A stretch of 64,000 bases of DNA, from positions 3,271,479-3,335,478 of the forward strand of contig NC_059388.1 in the NCBI RefSeq assembly GCF_019703515.2, read 5' to 3'. This stretch comes from Myxocyprinus asiaticus (Eukaryota > Chordata > Actinopteri > Cypriniformes > Catostomidae). Below, in pieces: positions 38,161-49,264 of this stretch. The position numbers and the translations under genes are program-made. The notes under the pieces are model-generated. The model searched no databases. It saw nothing but the letters and a program-made list of their open reading frames with translations, and was not told where the DNA came from. The stretch's first letter is position 1. Each line of letters begins with the position of its first letter.

Positions 38161-39169
38161 ATCCCAGGCTTGAGAGGACCAGATAGGTGTGTTACTTGTA
38201 TCCACAGGCTTGAGAGGAGGGTGGAGGCAGATTATTGAACTCATGCATACAGCTCTGCTGTGATCTGTTTCACAGTTTGCGCTGCCACTGCCTTCCTCTC
38301 CTTCATCCCTCCTCGTTCCTGTGATCAGCACACCTCATTTGCAGGCTGCATGCACCATTTTGTTAGTTCATCTCCTTAAAGCCCAAAGGCTTCCATCTGT
38401 TGCTGTTGCTGCTTTAAAAAAAATATATATATATATATTTATATATTTACACTCACCAAACCAAAATATTTCATCAAAACTGCCTTATGTAATCCATCTG
38501 TTAAAACCCTTTGGAATCAAATTGAAAGTTTAGCTCCTTTCAGTCCATATCTATTAGCTTTAAGGTCATCTATATGCTAGTGTACTTCTAAACGTTGACA
38601 AAATTCATTGTCAGAAGATATATGCAGTTAACATTTACAGTCTTTCTCTTCTGGCTAAAAAGACATCATTGACATCACATAGAGGTTAGAGAAACCTTGT
38701 CCAATCAAATGCTTTCTAGAACGAGAATGCACCATCCCCCTAAAACAGTTCAGGGCATCTGGCTGTGTTCTAACTGGCACTGACTTTGAAGGGAGCATGC
38801 TGTAGGGTCGTTCCAAACAGGATTTCTAGGAAATTCTCATTCATCTGCATTGGATTTGCACATCGGCTCCAGCATCATTGTAAGCAAATTTTGCAATGTG
38901 CTGTGTGCATTTGTGGGCTGGTTATGGAGTAATGTTGTCAGTTAAATCATCTTTTGGTTCTCAGTTCTTTAGAAATGCTGGCTGGAATTGAGATCGCTTC
39001 TCAAGTTTCCCTGGTAAGAGGCTCTAGCATGTGCAGCACGGTGGAGAGGGGTATGTATGTGTGTGTTGCTGTAAACTAAAGCCTATTGGCTATTTTAAAA
39101 TATGGAGCCCCCCCCACACACACACATACACTCTTCCTGTTCTTTTAGACTTTAAGTTAAGATAGAAAT

Positions 39170-39290
39170 GTTTTGATGGGGTAGTATGGCCTAGTGGTTA
39201 AAGATCTGGGCTGTTAACTGCAAGGTTATAGTTTGAATCCCAGAATAGATAATATATGAGCTATCAATGTTGTCTTTGGGTAAGACCATT
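39170..39290 (+). mobile_element. tRNA-derived SINE fragment
   Basis: tatggcctagtggttaaaga (A-box region) and ggttatagtttgaatccc (B-box-like) are spaced as in a tRNA head. The body after it is short and diverged. Different family from 24381-24810. Confidence 0.6.
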
Positions 39291-39299
39291 AAATGAATA

Positions 39300-40110
39300 T
39301 TCAGGGTTAAAAAAACACTGTTACCACAGAAACTCAGCCAAAGTTTGTTTAAACATAAGAAAAAATTGTTTAAACAACCCTACCAGGCAATTGTACAATA
39401 CTGTGAATACAAATTTAAAATATACAACTATCACACTGTTGTGAAAGTGTAACTGCGAGTGTGATAGAATCACTTACTAACCCTGTCTGTGCTAAGTTAT
39501 ATGCAATCTTTCATGTCATGGGCAGCTGAAAAAGTAAACCTTGTTACTTTCGCTTGGTACTGGCATGAGGAAACCAGGAAGAGATGTGATGTATATCTGC
39601 TTTTGTGATGTAAATGACAACTGTCATGTGGTTGTCGTAAAAGTTTGAAAGCATTTTCATGACGTCATGGTGCAATCTCTACCTAGCAAATATCCAGATT
39701 GCCATCCACCTAGAAAAGTAGTCCCATGTCAAAGGGAGAATTTAGATGACTTCACAGTTACGACACAACAGCAGGCCACGTATGTTGTCCATAGTGCTTA
39801 AGTTGTAATTAAACCGGAATATTCCTATGGCCACAGGTTACTACAATAAGTTTACTTTGAGTCATTTTGGAAAAAAGCATCCACTAAATGACTACTTACT
39901 ATGTACATGGCATAGTAAGTAGTGTGCCTCTTGAGGGTGTGCCTCTTGAGAAAGTGGGTACTGTTATTAAAAAGTAATCTTCCCTTCTCTTGTGTGACAT
40001 ATGCATGTTTGTCCCATTTAGAACCATAACTCTTTTATACATACTTTACAGAGAAAGGCTAAATAAGTGCAGTAGTCTGTAAATTGTCCCCCTCAGTAAG
40101 TTCAATGCTC
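39300..40110. other. Intronic stretch, no gene recognised
   Basis: AT-rich, apparently unique sequence. Confidence 0.4.
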
Positions 40111-40114
40111 TAGT

Positions 40115-40500
40115 CAGGTGCGGACTGGCCAATGGGAGATCCGGGACTTTTCCCGGTGGGCCGGCCAAAAAACGGGGCCGAACAGGGCTGAATGGACGGC
40201 GATAAGCAGAAACCCACCTTCACGTTATGCCAAACGGGCCGCGACTGGCTGAAGAGGGCAAACAGTGCTCAACAACTTTTGGGCCAGTTCTATGTAAAAT
40301 CCAGGGCCGAATTCTCTTCCCAGTCATCCCCTGGCTCCAGTACTAGACCCCCACTGGTTCCTCCTCCAGCAGAGGGATCGAGGGGGTTTAGGGGTGTGAG
40401 CCAGAGGACCATAAATGAGTTAAGGTTGTAGACGAGTGGAGTCCCTGTACAATTGTTTATAAACCATTAGGGGGAAACATGCTCACCCGGGGATGTGCCA
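40115..40500. repeat. GC-rich repeat starting caggtgcggactggcc
   Basis: A GC-rich block stands out in AT-rich surroundings and starts with caggtgcggactggccaatg, a terminus I associate with a fish DNA-element family. A 79-codon frame at 40192-40431 has no recognisable domain. The right boundary is not found. Confidence 0.45.
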
Positions 40501-40559
40501 CACAATTAGAACCAAGGTCAGATGAACAGTGGAGGGGAGCGGGGCGGGCACAGAACTGC

Positions 40560-42235
40560 TGCTGTGGACAGAAAGTTGCATTTACACAGGGGCAAATGCT
40601 TGGTTTTATTAATTTCCTAAATAAATAGGTGTTACTATTTAAATAGGTGTAATATTAATGATCCTCTTGCTTATTTAGCCTATTTTTTCCCTCCCTGTCT
40701 TCCCCCTCTCTCTCCCTCCCTCTTTTTCTCTGTATGCCAAATTAAAAAGAAATGAAACCAATTGCAACCATTTTGCACCTTGCGGCTCTGGGGGCTTGGT
40801 GTCAAATGCAGCAATGGAATGTGTGAAATTGGTTAAAGAATTAAGAAAAGGGACTTATTAATATTAATCATTCATCTACTGTAGAGAAGCAAATATTGTT
40901 GCATTTCTCACCAGTGTTCATTTGGACCCCTTCCTATAATACATCTTAATGCATTGGCTGCATTGCATAGGCAATAAAGACAGAATGTAAATGGTCTATG
41001 ATGAATTAACCAGAGAGCATGCCTGTAGGAAAACTGTCTGTATTATTATCTTGCTCTCATCTGTTATTCCCCCAGTGGGGTAACCCCCCCTTACCACCAT
41101 CCTTGAAAGTGCTTAAACAGCCAGGACAAATTAATTGCCAGTGAAGCTTGCGATTTGCTGATGATCTGCAAAATATTTGCATACGATGGTGGAGAACATT
41201 GTAGCAAATGGGGCCTGAGACCTTAACAATTTGTTTTGGCCAATTGGTCCCCTGCTCTGTTGGAACAGTTTTATTGACAGGAAGTGCAGTGCTGCAGATT
41301 GCATTGACACATGCTCAGACAGTTGCCTTTTAGCCTATTCTTCCATCTATTAAACAATTAGCATTGATTAAGTTTGATCCTTAACGCTTATGCCATGTCA
41401 AGTTCCAGCCCCCAACATGGGATCCGCAATCCTTGACGGTCTTACACTGGATGGCAGACCACTTGCAAGAAATGTATCCTGTGTTTTTTGTGGATTAGTT
41501 GGTGTGCCCCAGGGATTGTCATACAATCCAGATGAAGCGGTTTCCTCTTCCATACTTATCATCTGGGAGCCTCTCTGAGCAAAGGGTTCGACTTGTCCTT
41601 GAGCCCTACTTTCAGAGCCAAGCGACGCTACAACATACCAGCCAGACCACAGCTACTAATTCTTTCTCATCAGTGCTCTTGAGACACTCATGGGGGAATT
41701 CACTGCTGATAGCATGGTTTATTTGCACACACTAAAGGATTTATGCAAAATAGGTATTGACGCAAACATGCCCAAATATTTTGTGCTGAACGAAAAAAGT
41801 AAGCCACAAATAGAGAATTAAAATATTTTATTTGCATGTTTAGTTCTTAGTAATACATGACACAATTGATCTGAAGTCGGTCTTTGTTGGACTGGTATAC
41901 GGTGACGTCACTGTGAGTATGTGCATGTATTTGTGTGTGGAGGGTAACTTTCATTTCATACCAGCCCCATTCAACTGTGAGCACAGTAGAAAGTGCGCAG
42001 CTGACTGGGGCTAGCAAGTGTTACTTTGTGCCAGGAATATTAATGAACCATGTGAAATTTCAGCAGCGCTGCTCATTATTCCGCAACGGAATGTCCTGGC
42101 ATACTTTATTGGAACTGTACAGCATCACTGGACCACTGCATTTCAGACACCTGAATCGACTTTGTTAAATGCTGAAAGTGTGCTACACTGTTAAAAAAAA
42201 AAAAAACCAAACTGTGGTAGCGCTGTATGTTTCCT
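40560..42235. other. Repeat-poor intronic block
   Basis: No transposon signature. The part 41090-41370 contains an octamer-like atttgcat, ttattgacagg and several taat cores and looks like candidate non-coding regulatory sequence, unproven. Confidence 0.35.
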
Positions 42236-42239
42236 GCTT

Positions 42240-42560
42240 TTGATTCAAAAGAACAGACTCATAAAAGTAATTTTTGGGGAATCAGGCAACACAAGTCACA
42301 CTGTATGATTTGCTGTAGATTCAAAAGAACATGATTATAAGATTCATTCATTCAGTAATCTGACTAAACTGGTTGTTTAAAAAGGCTCATAGTCATTCAT
42401 TCTTGAATCAGACTACACTGGTTGCACTGCAGATTCAAAAGTACCAGCGCATTGGAGTCCTTCGTTTGGGAATTGGACTATGCTGGTCATGTTGTTTTGC
42501 ACTGTAGATTTAAAAGAACTGACTTGTAGGAGTATTTCATTCATACATCGGACTACACTG
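42240..42560. repeat. Degenerate tandem repeat, gattcaaaagaac unit
   Basis: gattcaaaagaac or close variants occur at about 42242, 42310, 42432 and 42508, each followed by an actcata..agt / tcattcat and ggactacactg segment. Period about 70-110 bp. A related unit lies at 51905-51960. Confidence 0.65.
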
Positions 42561-43341
42561 ACTTACTACTATATGTAAGTCACGTCGCGCCGACAGTAAA
42601 ATGCCATTTTGCGATGCACGCGCTGACGCTGCTCCTGTGAACAAGACAAATAAACTGTTCATTTCATCGTGTCCAGTATCAGGGTTTCCGTGGGTCCTTA
42701 AGTCTTAAAAAGTCTTAAATTTACTTTTTAAAATTTGAGGCCATAAAAAGTCTTAAATATCTTAAATAATTTACAAGAAGTCTTAAATTTCATTTGCTGA
42801 GGTCTTACATTTTGGGCCGTGAATCGAGGAGACGCTTAAAACAACAGAATCAAAATCATCTCTCTCTCTCGTGCATCCGTCATTTAGCAGCTGCCGCTTG
42901 AGTTTAGTGTGAGCGCGCGCAGGGAAGGGCATTTTTACTGAACTTATGATGTTACACGTATAAACGTGTTACACATTAATCAGAAATGCAAATGGCGTTA
43001 TTATGCATCTCTAAGCGAGCGATGCACTAACACTGTCGTTCCTGTTTATAATCGACAAAGCTGTGAACATTGCAATTTGCAAGCACGTGAGGTTGGAGTG
43101 TCTTTTGACGCCTTTCAAATCATGGTGCTTCCTTATTTCACATTACCTTTGACAATAATTGTAAAGCTAACAGAACTACTCAGCTGCAGAGTTACACCTG
43201 TTATATCTCTCATCTGTTGAGCTCCATCTGACATAAACAGGTATTTTCTCTGCCATCTGAATCAGTCAATATAATTTTTTTTTAATAATATACAAAATAA
43301 TAATAATATAATTATACAAAATTATACATAATATGAAAATA

Positions 43342-44923
43342 CAGGTGCATCTCAATAAATTAGAATGTCGTGGAAAAGTTCATTTATTTCAGTAATTCAA
43401 CTCAAATTGTGAAACTCGTGTATTAAATAAATTCAATGCACACAGACTGAAGTAGTTTAAGTCTTTGGTTCTTTTAATTGTGATGATTTTGGCTCGCATT
43501 TAACAAAAACCCACCAATTCACTATCTCAAAAAATTAGAATATGGTGACATGCCAATCAGCTAATCAACTCAAAACACCTGCAAAGGTTTCCTGAGCCTT
43601 CAAAATGGTCTCTCAGTTTGGTTCACTAGGCTACACAATCATGGGGAAGACTGCTGATCTGACAGTTGTCCAGAAGACAATCACTGACACCCTTCACAAG
43701 GAGGGTAAGCCACAAACATTCATTGCCAAAGAAGCTGGCTGTTCACAGAGTGCTGTATCCAAGCATGTTAACAGAAAGTTGAGTGGAAGGAAAAAGTGTG
43801 GAAGAAAAAGATGCACAACCAACCGAGAGAACCGCAGCCTTATGATTGTCAAGCAAAATCGATTCAAGAATTTGGGTGAACTTCACAAGGAATGGACTGA
43901 GGCTGGGGTCAAGGCATCAAGAGCCACCACACACAGACATGTCAAGGAATTTGGCTACAGTTGTCGTATTCCTCTTGTTAAGCCACTCCTGAACCACAGA
44001 CAACGTCAGAGGTGTCTTACCTGGGCTAAGGAGAAGAAGAACTGGACTGTTGCCCAGTGTTCCAAAGTCCTCTTTTCAGATGAGAGCAAGTTTTGTATTT
44101 CATTTGGAAACCAAGGTCCTAGAGCCTGGAGGAAGGGTGGAGAAGCTCATAGCCCAAGTTGCTTGAAGTCCAGTGTTAAGTTTCCACAGTCTGTGATGAT
44201 TTGGGGTGCAATGTCATCTGCTGGTGTTGGTCCATTGTGTTTTTTGAAAAGCAAAGTCACTGCACCCGTTTACCAAGGAATTTTGGAGCACTTCCTGCTT
44301 CCTTCTGCTGACCAGCTTTTTAAAGATGCTGATTTCATTTTCCAGCAGGATTTGGCACCTGCCCACACTGCCAAAAGCACCAAAAGTTGGTTAAATGACC
44401 ATGGTGTTGGTGTGCTTGACTGGCCAGCAAACTCACCAGACCTGAACCCCATAGAGAATCTATGGGGTATTGTCAAGAGGAAAATGAGAAACAAGAGACC
44501 AAAAAATGCAGATGAGCTGAAGGCCACTGTCAAAGAAACCTGGGCTTCCATACCACCTCAGCAGTGCCACAAACTGATCACCTCCATGCCACGCCGAATT
44601 GAGGCAGTAATTAAAGCAAAAGGAGCCCCTACCAAGTATTGAGTACATATACAGTAAATGAACATACTTTCCAGAAGGCCAACAATTCACTAAAAATGTT
44701 TTTTTTTATTGGTCTTATGATGTATTCTAATTTTTTGAGATAGTGAATTGGTGGGTTTTTGTTAAATGTGAGCCAAAATCATCACAATTAAAAGAACCAA
44801 AGACTTAAACTACTTCAGTCTGTGTGCATTGAATTTATTTAATACACGAGTTTCACAATTTGAGTTGAATTACTGAAATAAATGAACTTTTCCACGACAT
44901 TCTAATTTATTGAGATGCACCTG
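43342..44923 (+). mobile_element. Apparently intact Tc1 transposon, 1,582 bp
   Basis: Perfect TA duplications at 43340-43341 and 44924-44925. Terminal inverted repeats of 201 bp (43342-43542 and 44723-44923) begin caggtgcatctcaataaatt and differ by eye at one position (ggctcgcattt against ggctcacattt). A single full-length transposase frame lies between them. The length and 201-bp repeats remind me of the active zebrafish ZB element, from memory only. Near-identical repeats and an open frame point to recent activity. Confidence 0.95.
43605..44642 (+). CDS. Full-length Tc1 transposase (DD34E), 345 aa
   Basis: Cut-and-paste transposase that binds the 201-bp ends and inserts at TA. Residues about 14-60 form the first helix-turn-helix (KTADLTVVQKTI ... 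GCSQSAVSKHV). GRKKCGRKR (61-69) is the AT-hook-like linker. A second helix-turn-helix spans about 75-120 (GVKASRATTHRHVKEFG). The catalytic triad is D159 (LFSDESKF), D249 (FQQDLAPAHT) and E284 (DLNPIENLW), with exactly 34 residues between the last two. It ends in KAKGAPTKY. Met13 (43641, MGKTADL) fits the family start better than Met1, giving 333 aa. No stop, frameshift or motif loss is visible, unlike every other transposase in the window. Expression in the host is unknown. Confidence 0.95.
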   Translation: MVSQFGSLGYTIMGKTADLTVVQKTITDTLHKEGKPQTFIAKEAGCSQSAVSKHVNRKLSGRKKCGRKRCTTNRENRSLMIVKQNRFKNLGELHKEWTEAGVKASRATTHRHVKEFGYSCRIPLVKPLLNHRQRQRCLTWAKEKKNWTVAQCSKVLFSDESKFCISFGNQGPRAWRKGGEAHSPSCLKSSVKFPQSVMIWGAMSSAGVGPLCFLKSKVTAPVYQGILEHFLLPSADQLFKDADFIFQQDLAPAHTAKSTKSWLNDHGVGVLDWPANSPDLNPIENLWGIVKRKMRNKRPKNADELKATVKETWASIPPQQCHKLITSMPRRIEAVIKAKGAPTKY

Positions 44924-45107
44924 TATATTATCTATATTTAATATTTAGTATATAATCTGTTTTCAATATACATCATAACTAATTATGCAGCACAGTTCTC
45001 TTTCATAATTTAATCTGTTTACATTTTCAATACATATTGTCAATTTTAAACGGCCATTTTTAAGGTAACTGACGAGTTTTGACTTTTACTTGAGATATTT
45101 CACACAA

Positions 45108-45340
45108 AAATTGTAATTGTCATCACTTATCTTCATGCTGTTGCAAACCTGTATGACTTTCTTATTTCAGTGGATATCAGGAGATATTAGGAAGTTTCAG
45201 TCACCATTCACTTACATTGAATGAAAATAAGATGCAGTGACAGTGAATGGTGACTGAGACTAAACGTTTTGCTTAACATCTCCTTTTTTGTTCCATGGCA
45301 GAGAAAAATTCATACAGACTCAGGGGTGAGCAGTGATGAC
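45108..45340. mobile_element. Palindromic MITE (gtgaatggtgactga family)
   Basis: Arms around cagtcaccattcacttacat and acagtgaatggtgactgaga, with outer pieces tgcaaacctgtatgactttc and a right tcatacagactc. A left-end fragment of the same family is at 46997-47065. Confidence 0.6.
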
Positions 45341-45959
45341 AGAAATTTTATTTTTAAATGAACTGCCATTTAAGTACCTGTTAAAGTATTTGTTAAAGGT
45401 ATCTGCCAAGAAAAATATATATAAATGTTATTCAACACATGCTAGACCTTATTCACAGCAGCACCGTATTAAATTTTTGATGAGAATGACATCGAGGCTG
45501 TGAGGGATAGACGTACAGTCTCTTCAATGGGTTGTACTGCAGTTTAAAGTGTTTTTGGATCGTTCCGCAGACAAAACATTGGAAAAATATATTTTCAAGG
45601 ACACACAGTAGACAAAAAAACTCCAGACAACATGAGTTGTGGAAAATCAGATGGGATATTGGAGCTTTTTACAGCTTTATACCGTGCATGCCATTGAAGA
45701 AATGGTAAGTCTATCCCTCACAGCTTAATTTCCATTCCCATTAAAAATCAAACATGGCACTCCTGTGAATAAGGTCTATAGACCAATCCTCTTGTTTACA
45801 AAAATGTCAGTTTACTTAAATTTTTATTTTATTTGGCCTTAAAAAGTCTTACATTTCATTCCTTCAAACCTGCAGAAACCCTGAATATTGACAGCCTCAA
45901 GCTGTTGCAGAGCGACGCATCGTCGCTTGTGTCTGGTGTAGACAGGGTGTCAGAGTATT

Positions 45960-46120
45960 TTATTATGCTGTTCTGTCTGAATCGGCGGAAAAATGCATGT
46001 TCGAGAACCGTTGATGGCACCAAGAGTCATGCAAATCATTCGGTTTTGGCATTTTTTAACCAGTTCCAAATAAGAATCGGTTCTCGGTTCCCAAACCTAA
46101 TAATAAGCCTAATTTACATA
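45960..46120. repeat. Dispersed repeat fragment (gaaccg.tgatggcacca), partner at 52060-52200
   Basis: aaatgcatgttcgagaaccg and ggcaccaagagtcatgcaaa match aatgcacgtttgagaactgc and ggaaccaaaagtcatgaaaa at 52060-52110. Both continue into aaccggtt / cggttc sequence. Confidence 0.6.
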
Positions 46121-46129
46121 TAAACGAGG

Positions 46130-47143
46130 CAAATCATTGATCACTGAATTGCTAGTGGTTAATAAATAAGACTGGTTTTGCACTGAAAGACCACATGCAA
46201 AAGGGTTTTTGTGAATTCATCCCTCATACATATCTCCTTCCAACTATTTCTGTGTATTTCCCTCAATTCATTTTTTTTCTTATCTTTTTTCTCTCTCTGT
46301 GAAGAATTGGGCCAGTGTGTAATTTTACCCATATCCCCCTGGGCTAAGATGCCTCTGCACAGTCAGGCTATTTTCTGAACTGTTGTTTAAGCAAGAAGGG
46401 GGCTATTGTCTTGTATTTTGGCTCAGTACTTGAGGGATAATGTGACTCAGAGCAGATACAGTGACTGCATCCAAAGATTTTTTTTCCAAGTGTGAACCAG
46501 TGTTGCACGAGGGCTGCATCAGGGGCCATTCTTTGTTTAGGAACCTTGTGCCATCCTTCTGTCCCCCTGCCAATTATATTCAATCAGCCACTCTTGGGGA
46601 AGTGGCAGCAGGAAAAGCTTGAATTTTCTGCTTGGCTGCTGCTCTCTCCTGTCCTTCTTTTACTGCCAGCCGTATGTCTCCGTCACAGCTCACTGAGCCC
46701 CTCAGTCAGATGTCTGATAGAGCTGCCTGTTGCTCATATTCCTCCTGCTACATAACCTCCCTCATTAATGCTCCTCTAAGCACGAACACACACGGAAGGA
46801 CTAACCCCTTGAACCACATCTTTATCAGTCAAATCCATCAGCCCTAGGCAACAATAACATATACTGTATTACATTGACATATTATACGAATGCACTCGCT
46901 CTCAATTTGCTCTTTTGGTCCTTCCAGATAACATTGAGGTCTTATTATTTTCTATGCCAAGAAATGAAAAGAAGAGAGATAAAAATCTTGAAGTAAGTGT
47001 TCCGCCCAAAAAATGAAAGATCTGATATTTATTCACGCTCATGTTGTTCCAAACCTGTATCCTTTTTTTTCTTCTTCGTGCAACAGATTTACAGTTGCTC
47101 TATCAGAGAAAAATCACCCTCCTCTTCTGTTGATCCAAGGTCA

Positions 47144-47179
<36 letters not shown>

Positions 47180-48200
47180 CCAGTATTTGTTTTTATTCTT
47201 TTTCATTCAGCAGAGAAATCAGTCCCTTTGTAGCAAGTGTCAAAGGGAAATTAGAGATCTACTGCAGGTGAGTGATGGACAGTTTGCAGAGTATAGCATC
47301 GACCCTAAAAAGCTTTAGTTAGGATTTTCCAGTCATTTTACTGGATCAAAGAATGAGCAAGTTAAAAAAGGATGCCTCAAAGCTGAAATATGCACCTGAG
47401 CCAAAGATTAGAACTAATCCCTGGAAAAGAGGATGGAGTTGTAAAGAGAGTGTGGTGCAGTGTGCCAAAGGTAAATGTAACACCTGTGTATCTCCAGAGC
47501 CCTTCCTGTCTTAGCATGTTATAGAGTTGTAAGTCAAACCCTTCATTTTCAGGATTGCAGGATATTTTCAGCTCCATTTAGTGCTGGATAATGATATTGA
47601 TGCGGATACCCGATTGTTTATAGCTCCCAGGGTTCGGTGTGTAAGAGCACCTGCACTTCATTAAGGCAAGGGTGCTTTAATAATGCAGATGTAATTACTA
47701 AGGTCTCTGGGCTGTTTTAATGCATGCTTAAGACTGACCCGTGATTCCTGCCACAGAAGTAATTGCATTGCATCCATGTGCCACCTGAACATGACACAAG
47801 AAGCGAGAGAAAGACGCATCTAGCTTGTTTAGCTCCTTCCAGCCAATGGATTTCTTATCAGAAGTTGTTTCCAGGGCAATTTCACAGAGCAGTGGAACAG
47901 TGGAGAAACAACATTAAACTGGTATTCCCTTTCACCCTGTAGCCCATTGGAGTGGTTTTTTTTTTCCTTTGTCAGTATTGCCTGTTAGAACACACATAGC
48001 GGATGGTAGGAAGTTGGAACACAGACATTATGAGGGGGGAAGACGGACCACTTGTATCTGTGTGGCGAAAATGTAACTCTAAACATGTCCCTCCTTACAG
48101 TTAAAAGAGCCATTTGCCTTTTTAAGAGGAGCATTGCAATGCTCAATAGAGCGCAACAGTGCCCACCCTATTTTTTAGCCGTCTTTGTTCCAGAAGGGTT
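46130..48200. other. Repeat-poor intronic block
   Basis: No recognised genes. Holds a poly-T run (47145-47180). The segment 47660-47800 carries clustered homeodomain-like cores (ctttaataatgcagatgtaa, gtaattgcattgc) and is a candidate conserved non-coding element, unproven. Confidence 0.35.
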
Positions 48201-48208
48201 TTACTCAT

Positions 48209-48216
<8 letters not shown>

Positions 48217-48273
<57 letters not shown>
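48217..48273. repeat. (TA)n microsatellite
   Basis: About 57 bp of TA. Confidence 0.95.
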
Positions 48274-48276
<3 letters not shown>

Positions 48277-48304
48277 CCATAGGGATTTCATTAAAGTGTT
48301 TATT

Positions 48305-48540
48305 AAAGCGTTATAAGCAGAAGTGGGTAGTAATGTGCTACATTTACTCCCTTACAGTTACTTGAGTAACTTTTTTGAATTGGAAATTTATTTTACTTTT
48401 AGAGTAGGTTTAAAAGTGGGTACTTTTTACTCTCACTCAAGTAAATTTCTAATGAAATTTTTGTACTTGTACTTCATTACAATGGGCAGCGTTCCTGTCG
48501 TTACATTACTTGGTGTAATTGTACTTAATGTGTAATTTAT
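48305..48540. repeat. hAT-like end fragment (agaagtgggtagtaatgtgc)
   Basis: The sequence gcagaagtgggtagtaatgt, followed by cttacagttacttgagtaac and ttttactctcactcaagtaa, is a familiar fish DNA-element terminus. No matching opposite end was found. Confidence 0.45.
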
Positions 48541-49094
48541 TGAGAGATTATTGAATGGGACTTTTACGACAGCAGAAGTTCACACAGCTGCGTGCGCTGT
48601 CACAGACTGTCACTCAAGATGAGTCCATCACTGCTGCAGCATCAAGCACTTCTAAGTGAAACACTTTCTTCGCTCTGCACAGTACAAAAAGGAATAGTTT
48701 CGTCATGCAGCACCTTCATTTAACGCCAAGATAAGCGGATAATTTAAGATTAAAATTGCAGCTCCAATTTATGACAGCATGCTGAGGTAAGTTTTGGCTC
48801 TAATGATAACGTGGGCTTTTCTGTGACATGGTGATGGTAATTTTCAGGGTGATTCTGTAAATATGGGCTCTTGTGACATCAATTTTTAAGAGTATGTTTT
48901 TTAATCTGCAGAAATATAGCAGTATTTATGCATTTAACCCACACCCTCACAGGTGTACTGGAAACTATCGCAGCTACTTCGGGCTGATTAACTGTATAAA
49001 TCCATGTAAACATCCAAATTCTTTTGACACTGAAAACTAACTACACTGAACTAACAACTAAAAGCTATGAAATAGCGAAAGTAGGCATTAATAA

Positions 49095-49099
<5 letters not shown>

Positions 49100-49134
<35 letters not shown>
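49100..49134. repeat. (TA)n microsatellite
   Basis: Short A-rich and TA array. Confidence 0.9.
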
Positions 49135-49140
<6 letters not shown>

Positions 49141-49264
49141 TTTATTTTATTTATTTATTTTTTTTCCTCTGTGGGACATTATTCACGTTTTCACTGTAAT
49201 AATTACTAGAAATGTTTCCAAACCTCTCTTCTTATTGACAAATTCATTGAGATCTGACAAGACC

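Larger units (their letters stand above)
42680..45883. mobile_element. hAT-like element (cagggtttc termini) hosting an intact Tc1
   Basis: Left cagggtttccgtgggtcctt followed by aaaaagtcttaaattt. Right inverse (aaaaagtcttacatttc, then gcagaaaccctg). The 1,584 bp of Tc1 plus TA at 43340-44923 sit inside; without it the element is about 1.6 kb. No own transposase is identified and no convincing 8-bp duplication is seen. Confidence 0.6.

Noticed and set aside
40192..40431. 79-codon proline-rich frame as a gene
   Set aside because: Lies in a GC-rich repeat starting caggtgcggactggcc and has no domain.
46928..46991. Possible exon bounded by ccttccag and gtaagtg
   Set aside because: The enclosed sequence shows no similarity I recognise, and the known protein junction leaves no room for a constitutive exon; splice-like sites of this strength are common by chance.
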